DNA of 8,322 nt from an uncultured Eubacteriales bacterium (GTDB lineage: Bacteria > Bacillota_A > Clostridia > Oscillospirales > CAG-272). This document shows, piece after piece, positions 5,824-8,322 of the stretch. Where the stretch lies: contig USKS01000051.1 in the NCBI GenBank assembly GCA_900555345.1, positions 1 to 8,322 on the forward strand, read 5' to 3'. The position numbers and the translations under genes were made by a program. How positions within the stretch are numbered: position 1 is the first letter of the stretch; every line of letters begins with the position of its first letter. A model generated the notes under the pieces. The model saw only the letters and a list, made by a program, of their open reading frames with translations, had not been told where the DNA came from and ran no database searches.

Positions 5824-7098
5824 ATGGCTAACATTCTTCATTATATTGCGCTGCCCTTCGGCTATCTCATGAAGTTCTGCTGCTGGATAAGCCCCGGGCA
5901 CAATTATATCGTAGCGCTCATATTCTTTACGATCATCATTCAGGTGCTTCTTTGCCTCATTTTCGGCATAAAACAGCAGAAAAATATGCAGAAGCAGGCA
6001 AGACTTGCGCCCAAAGCTGCGGCTATACGCAAAAAGTACGCGGGCCGCAACGATAACGTTACAAAGCAGAAAATGCAGCAGGAGATCATGGCGCTTTACA
6101 GCGAAAACGGCTACAGTCCCATGGGCGGCTGCCTGCCTATGCTTATCCAGCTTCCCATCGTCATGTCCCTGTACTACGTTGTCGTATACCCCATGCAGTA
6201 TATCTGCCTTCTCGGTAAGGACGTGATTTCCAACATGATAGTTGCCTTCCGTGACGCCGATCTTCTGTCGGCGACTGCGGTAAAGGCGCTGGGCGATAAG
6301 TTTGACGTGGGCTCCTCCCTTACCAACACAAGAGTTGCGCAGGTGGAGATCATAAAGCAGGTCAGCGAGTGGAACGCGGCAGGCAATACCGCCGATGTCG
6401 CGAAGTACGCTCCCGAGCTTGCGGGCAAATGGCTGCCCGACTATCAGGTAGGCCCGCTCGATTTCTCTATCGCGCCGCCATACCCCAACAATCCCGATTT
6501 CAAAACGCTCTGGCCGCTGCTCATGGTGCCCGTTCTTATAGTTGCCACCATGATAATAAGCCAGATCCTCACCCGTAAGTTCTCTTATCAGGATCCGACC
6601 ACCATGGATCAGCAGAACAGCTGCTCCATGAAGGCTATGACATATTCCATGCCGCTTCTTTCCGCATGGATCTCTTTCTCGCTGCCCGCAGCCGTAGGCG
6701 TGTACTGGATCTACAGATCCATCGCCGCAACGCTTCAGCAGTTTATAATGTCCAAGATAATGCCTATGCCCACATTCACGGCGGAGGACTATAAGGCTGC
6801 CGAAAAAGAAGTAAACGGCTCGTCAAGTAAGAAAAAGAAAAAGAACGCCCAGGGCGGCGACGCAACGTCATCCTCCGGCGGAGAAAAGAAGCGCTCGCTG
6901 CATCATATCGACGACGATGACGACGATATTCCTGCAGCGGTTGCCGAGAAGTCCGAAAAGTCCGACGACAAAGCGGAGTCCGAGACGGACGCGGCGGAAA
7001 AAGAGGACAAAAAGTCCGACGCCGCTGCCCCCGTTACTGACGGAGAAGCGCCCGTTATGAAGGACGATAAGGGCAAGACAAAGTACGAAAAGAAATAA
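5824..7098 (+). CDS. yidC: Membrane protein insertase YidC/Oxa1/SpoIIIJ family
   Basis: YidC inserts membrane proteins alone or with the Sec translocon. The 424-residue protein has the five-segment Gram-positive core: TM1 about 27-48, a cytoplasmic helical hairpin about 49-98 (KQQKNMQKQARLAPK), TM2 about 103-128 with the hallmark YSPMGGCLPMLIQLPI (97-112), TM3 about 228-248, TM4 about 270-287 and TM5 about 289-307. Unusual points: there is no lipoprotein signal peptide; the groove arginine expected in TM1 is Gln40; TM5 carries Arg298; the outside loop between TM2 and TM3 is about 100 residues; and a tail of about 105 residues is extremely charged, with KKKKK (336-340), six consecutive Asp (363-368) and mixed Lys/Glu/Asp to the end. 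The ribosome binding site is weak (GAAAGAAG near 5809-5816). The jag gene follows after 17 bp. Confidence 0.95.
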   Translation: MANILHYIALPFGYLMKFCCWISPGHNYIVALIFFTIIIQVLLCLIFGIKQQKNMQKQARLAPKAAAIRKKYAGRNDNVTKQKMQQEIMALYSENGYSPMGGCLPMLIQLPIVMSLYYVVVYPMQYICLLGKDVISNMIVAFRDADLLSATAVKALGDKFDVGSSLTNTRVAQVEIIKQVSEWNAAGNTADVAKYAPELAGKWLPDYQVGPLDFSIAPPYPNNPDFKTLWPLLMVPVLIVATMIISQILTRKFSYQDPTTMDQQNSCSMKAMTYSMPLLSAWISFSLPAAVGVYWIYRSIAATLQQFIMSKIMPMPTFTAEDYKAAEKEVNGSSSKKKKKNAQGGDATSSSGGEKKRSLHHIDDDDDDIPAAVAEKSEKSDDKAESETDAAEKEDKKSDAAAPVTDGEAPVMKDDKGKTKYEKK

Positions 7099-7115
7099 TT
7101 TTGAGGAAAAGTAAT

Positions 7116-8246
7116 ATGGCTGAAGAAATCATCATAGAGGGCAAGACCTTTGAGGCTGCCATGGCGGAGGCGCAGACCAAGTACAACGGTGAAAACGTTC
7201 AGTACGAAATACTGGAGATGCCCAAGAGAGGTATATTCGGAATAGGCGCGACTCCCGCAAGAATTAAAGTTATCATAAACGACGACGCCGACGATGAGGA
7301 TACTGATCTTTCCGGCATCGTAGCCTCCATAAAGGGACTCGGCGTTACCACAAACCGCGGCGGCGGAGAGGAAAAGAGCCGCTCCGAGCAGCCCGCAAAG
7401 GACAAGCGTGAGGACAGACGCGAGAACAAACGCGATGACAGACGCGAAAACAAGCGTCCCCGCGAGGAGCGCGCGGAAAAGCGCGCCGAGGCAAAAGCTC
7501 CCGCCGCAAGCGAAAGCAGTGAAGATGCTGCAGCGGTAAAAACCGAGCAGAAGCAGACGCAGAAGCGCGAGCACGTAGCAAAGGAGCCCAGAGTTATCGA
7601 GGTCACCGACGCTGAAAAAGAGTGCGCGCTGAAGTTCGCAAACACCCTCCTGCAGGATATGGGCGTTGAGGCTGAGGCAAGATTTACTGGCAGCGAGCCT
7701 TCCGGCATCGGCGGCAACACATATCCCCATATGGAGATCGCGGGCGAGGGCGCAGGCATCCTTATAGGACACCACGGCGAGACCCTTGACGCTATACAGT
7801 ACCTTGTAAACCTTTGCGCTCACCGTAAGGGCGGCGGCTCTTCCAAGGAATTTGTGAAGATCATCGTTGATATTGAGGACTATCGCCGCAAGAGAGAAGA
7901 GACACTTCGCGCGCTCGCAAGACGCACCGCGGCAAAGGCGCTCAAGTACAGAAGAAATATCGTTCTCGAGCCCATGAATCCCTTTGAAAGACGTATAATC
8001 CACTCTGAGATACAGGGCATCGAAAACGTGTCTACCCACTCCGTCGGCAGCGACGATAACCGTAAGATCGTAGTATGCTACGAGGGCGCGGACAAGGTCG
8101 AGCGTCGCCGCAGAGGTAACGGTTACGGTCGCCGCGGCGCAAAGCCCGAGGCTGAGACCGCGGATATGTTCGAGGCAGCAGAGACCTACGAGGCTCCCGC
8201 CGAAGCGGAAGCCGCGGGTGAGGCCGCAGCGGAAAGCGAAGAATAA
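7116..8246 (+). CDS. jag: RNA-binding protein Jag/KhpB/EloR (Jag_N-KH-R3H)
   Basis: A cytoplasmic RNA-binding protein of the Jag (KhpB, EloR) family, known in Firmicutes to pair with KhpA and to affect cell elongation and division; its gene commonly follows yidC. Order in the 376 residues: Jag_N domain about 4-53 with the EMPKRGIFGIGATPARIKV signature (34-52), a long charged linker about 54-163, a KH domain about 165-250 with the GHHG loop (218-221), an R3H domain about 256-320 with R292-x3-H296 in NPFERRIIH, then an Arg-rich patch (RRRR, 330-333) and an acidic Ala/Glu tail. The linker holds a duplicated 8-residue unit, E/D-DRRENKR. The ATG at 7116 is preferred to the TTG at 7101 because GAGGA (7103-7107) lies 8 nt before it. 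The expected next genes, mnmE and mnmG, are not reached. Confidence 0.94.
   Translation: MAEEIIIEGKTFEAAMAEAQTKYNGENVQYEILEMPKRGIFGIGATPARIKVIINDDADDEDTDLSGIVASIKGLGVTTNRGGGEEKSRSEQPAKDKREDRRENKRDDRRENKRPREERAEKRAEAKAPAASESSEDAAAVKTEQKQTQKREHVAKEPRVIEVTDAEKECALKFANTLLQDMGVEAEARFTGSEPSGIGGNTYPHMEIAGEGAGILIGHHGETLDAIQYLVNLCAHRKGGGSSKEFVKIIVDIEDYRRKREETLRALARRTAAKALKYRRNIVLEPMNPFERRIIHSEIQGIENVSTHSVGSDDNRKIVVCYEGADKVERRRRGNGYGRRGAKPEAETADMFEAAETYEAPAEAEAAGEAAAESEE
7410..7457 (+). repeat. Two tandem 24-bp repeats inside the jag linker
   Basis: Two in-frame 24-bp units (7410-7433 and 7434-7457) match at 20 of 24 positions and encode EDRRENKR and DDRRENKR (residues 99-106 and 107-114). Three of the four differences fall at third codon positions, so the encoded peptide is kept better than the DNA. 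Further degenerate Arg/Lys/Glu copies continue to about residue 127. Confidence 0.8.
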
Positions 8247-8286
8247 GCGAAAAGCTTCTTTGCAAAAAAACAAAAAAAGAATTACG

Positions 8287-8318
8287 GCGGAGCTTTCCCC
8301 GTAAAAACGGGCTGCCGC
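8287..8318. other. Imperfect hairpin downstream of jag, at the window edge
   Basis: CCCGT (8298-8302) pairs with ACGGG (8307-8311) around AAAA, and GCGGAG (8287-8292) can pair with CTGCCGC (8312-8318) with one bulge and an internal loop. No T-tract follows on the + strand within the window. On the - strand the hairpin is followed, after about 6 nt, by T-rich sequence (complement of 8264-8280), so it could terminate a convergent gene to the right. Apart from this hairpin and an A-rich tract the 76 bp after jag hold nothing recognisable. Confidence 0.4.
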
Positions 8319-8322
8319 AGAC

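Noticed and set aside
7410..7457. Short tandem repeats considered as a CRISPR or mobile-element footprint
   Set aside because: They are in frame inside jag, have no spacers and only two good copies, and encode a low-complexity linker.
6903..8273. 456-codon open frame on the - strand opposite yidC's tail and jag
   Set aside because: It is antisense to two well-supported genes. The translation is a Ala/Leu/Cys/Ser-rich product with no recognisable motif, as expected from the complement of charged, third-position-biased codons.

Overview
The window reads as chromosomal DNA of a Gram-positive, low-to-mid GC anaerobe, most likely an uncultivated Clostridia member of the Oscillospirales/Ruminococcus type. 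The basis is the gene content, the RnpA N-terminus, a lipoprotein-style leader, good Shine-Dalgarno sites, and frequent ATA (Ile) and AGA (Arg) codons in a background I judge by eye to be in the mid-50s % GC. All nine genes I accept lie on the + strand, and coding density is high. I see no mobile element, tRNA, rRNA or CRISPR array.

Region 1 (1-1731) holds one predicted surface lipoprotein with leucine-rich repeats, behind its own candidate promoter and closed by a clear Rho-independent terminator. It is built from four degenerate ~70-residue units followed by about five canonical 22-23-residue LRRs. Its function is unknown.

Region 2 (about 1771-4800) is a complete proline-from-glutamate operon, proB-proA-proC. 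Glutamate 5-kinase, glutamate-5-semialdehyde dehydrogenase and pyrroline-5-carboxylate reductase are encoded in pathway order with short gaps. ProB is the short form without a PUA domain.

Region 3 (about 4801-8322) is the conserved rpmH-rnpA-yidD-yidC-jag block, which in many bacteria lies beside dnaA and oriC. It begins with the best promoter and the best ribosome binding site in the window. It encodes ribosomal protein L34, the RNase P protein, the YidD insertion factor, the YidC insertase and the RNA-binding protein Jag/KhpB. A hairpin with a T-tract between rpmH and rnpA probably lowers expression of the distal genes relative to L34. No dnaA or DnaA-box cluster is visible; proC lies immediately upstream instead.

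I found no wholly new multi-gene system. The most interesting observations are: a YidC that lacks the conserved groove arginine in its first membrane segment but has an arginine in its last one, plus an enlarged outside loop and a long charged tail; the two-part repeat architecture of the LRR lipoprotein; the rpmH-rnpA terminator with a competing pairing upstream; and the palindrome TTTGCAAA in three separate intergenic regions.
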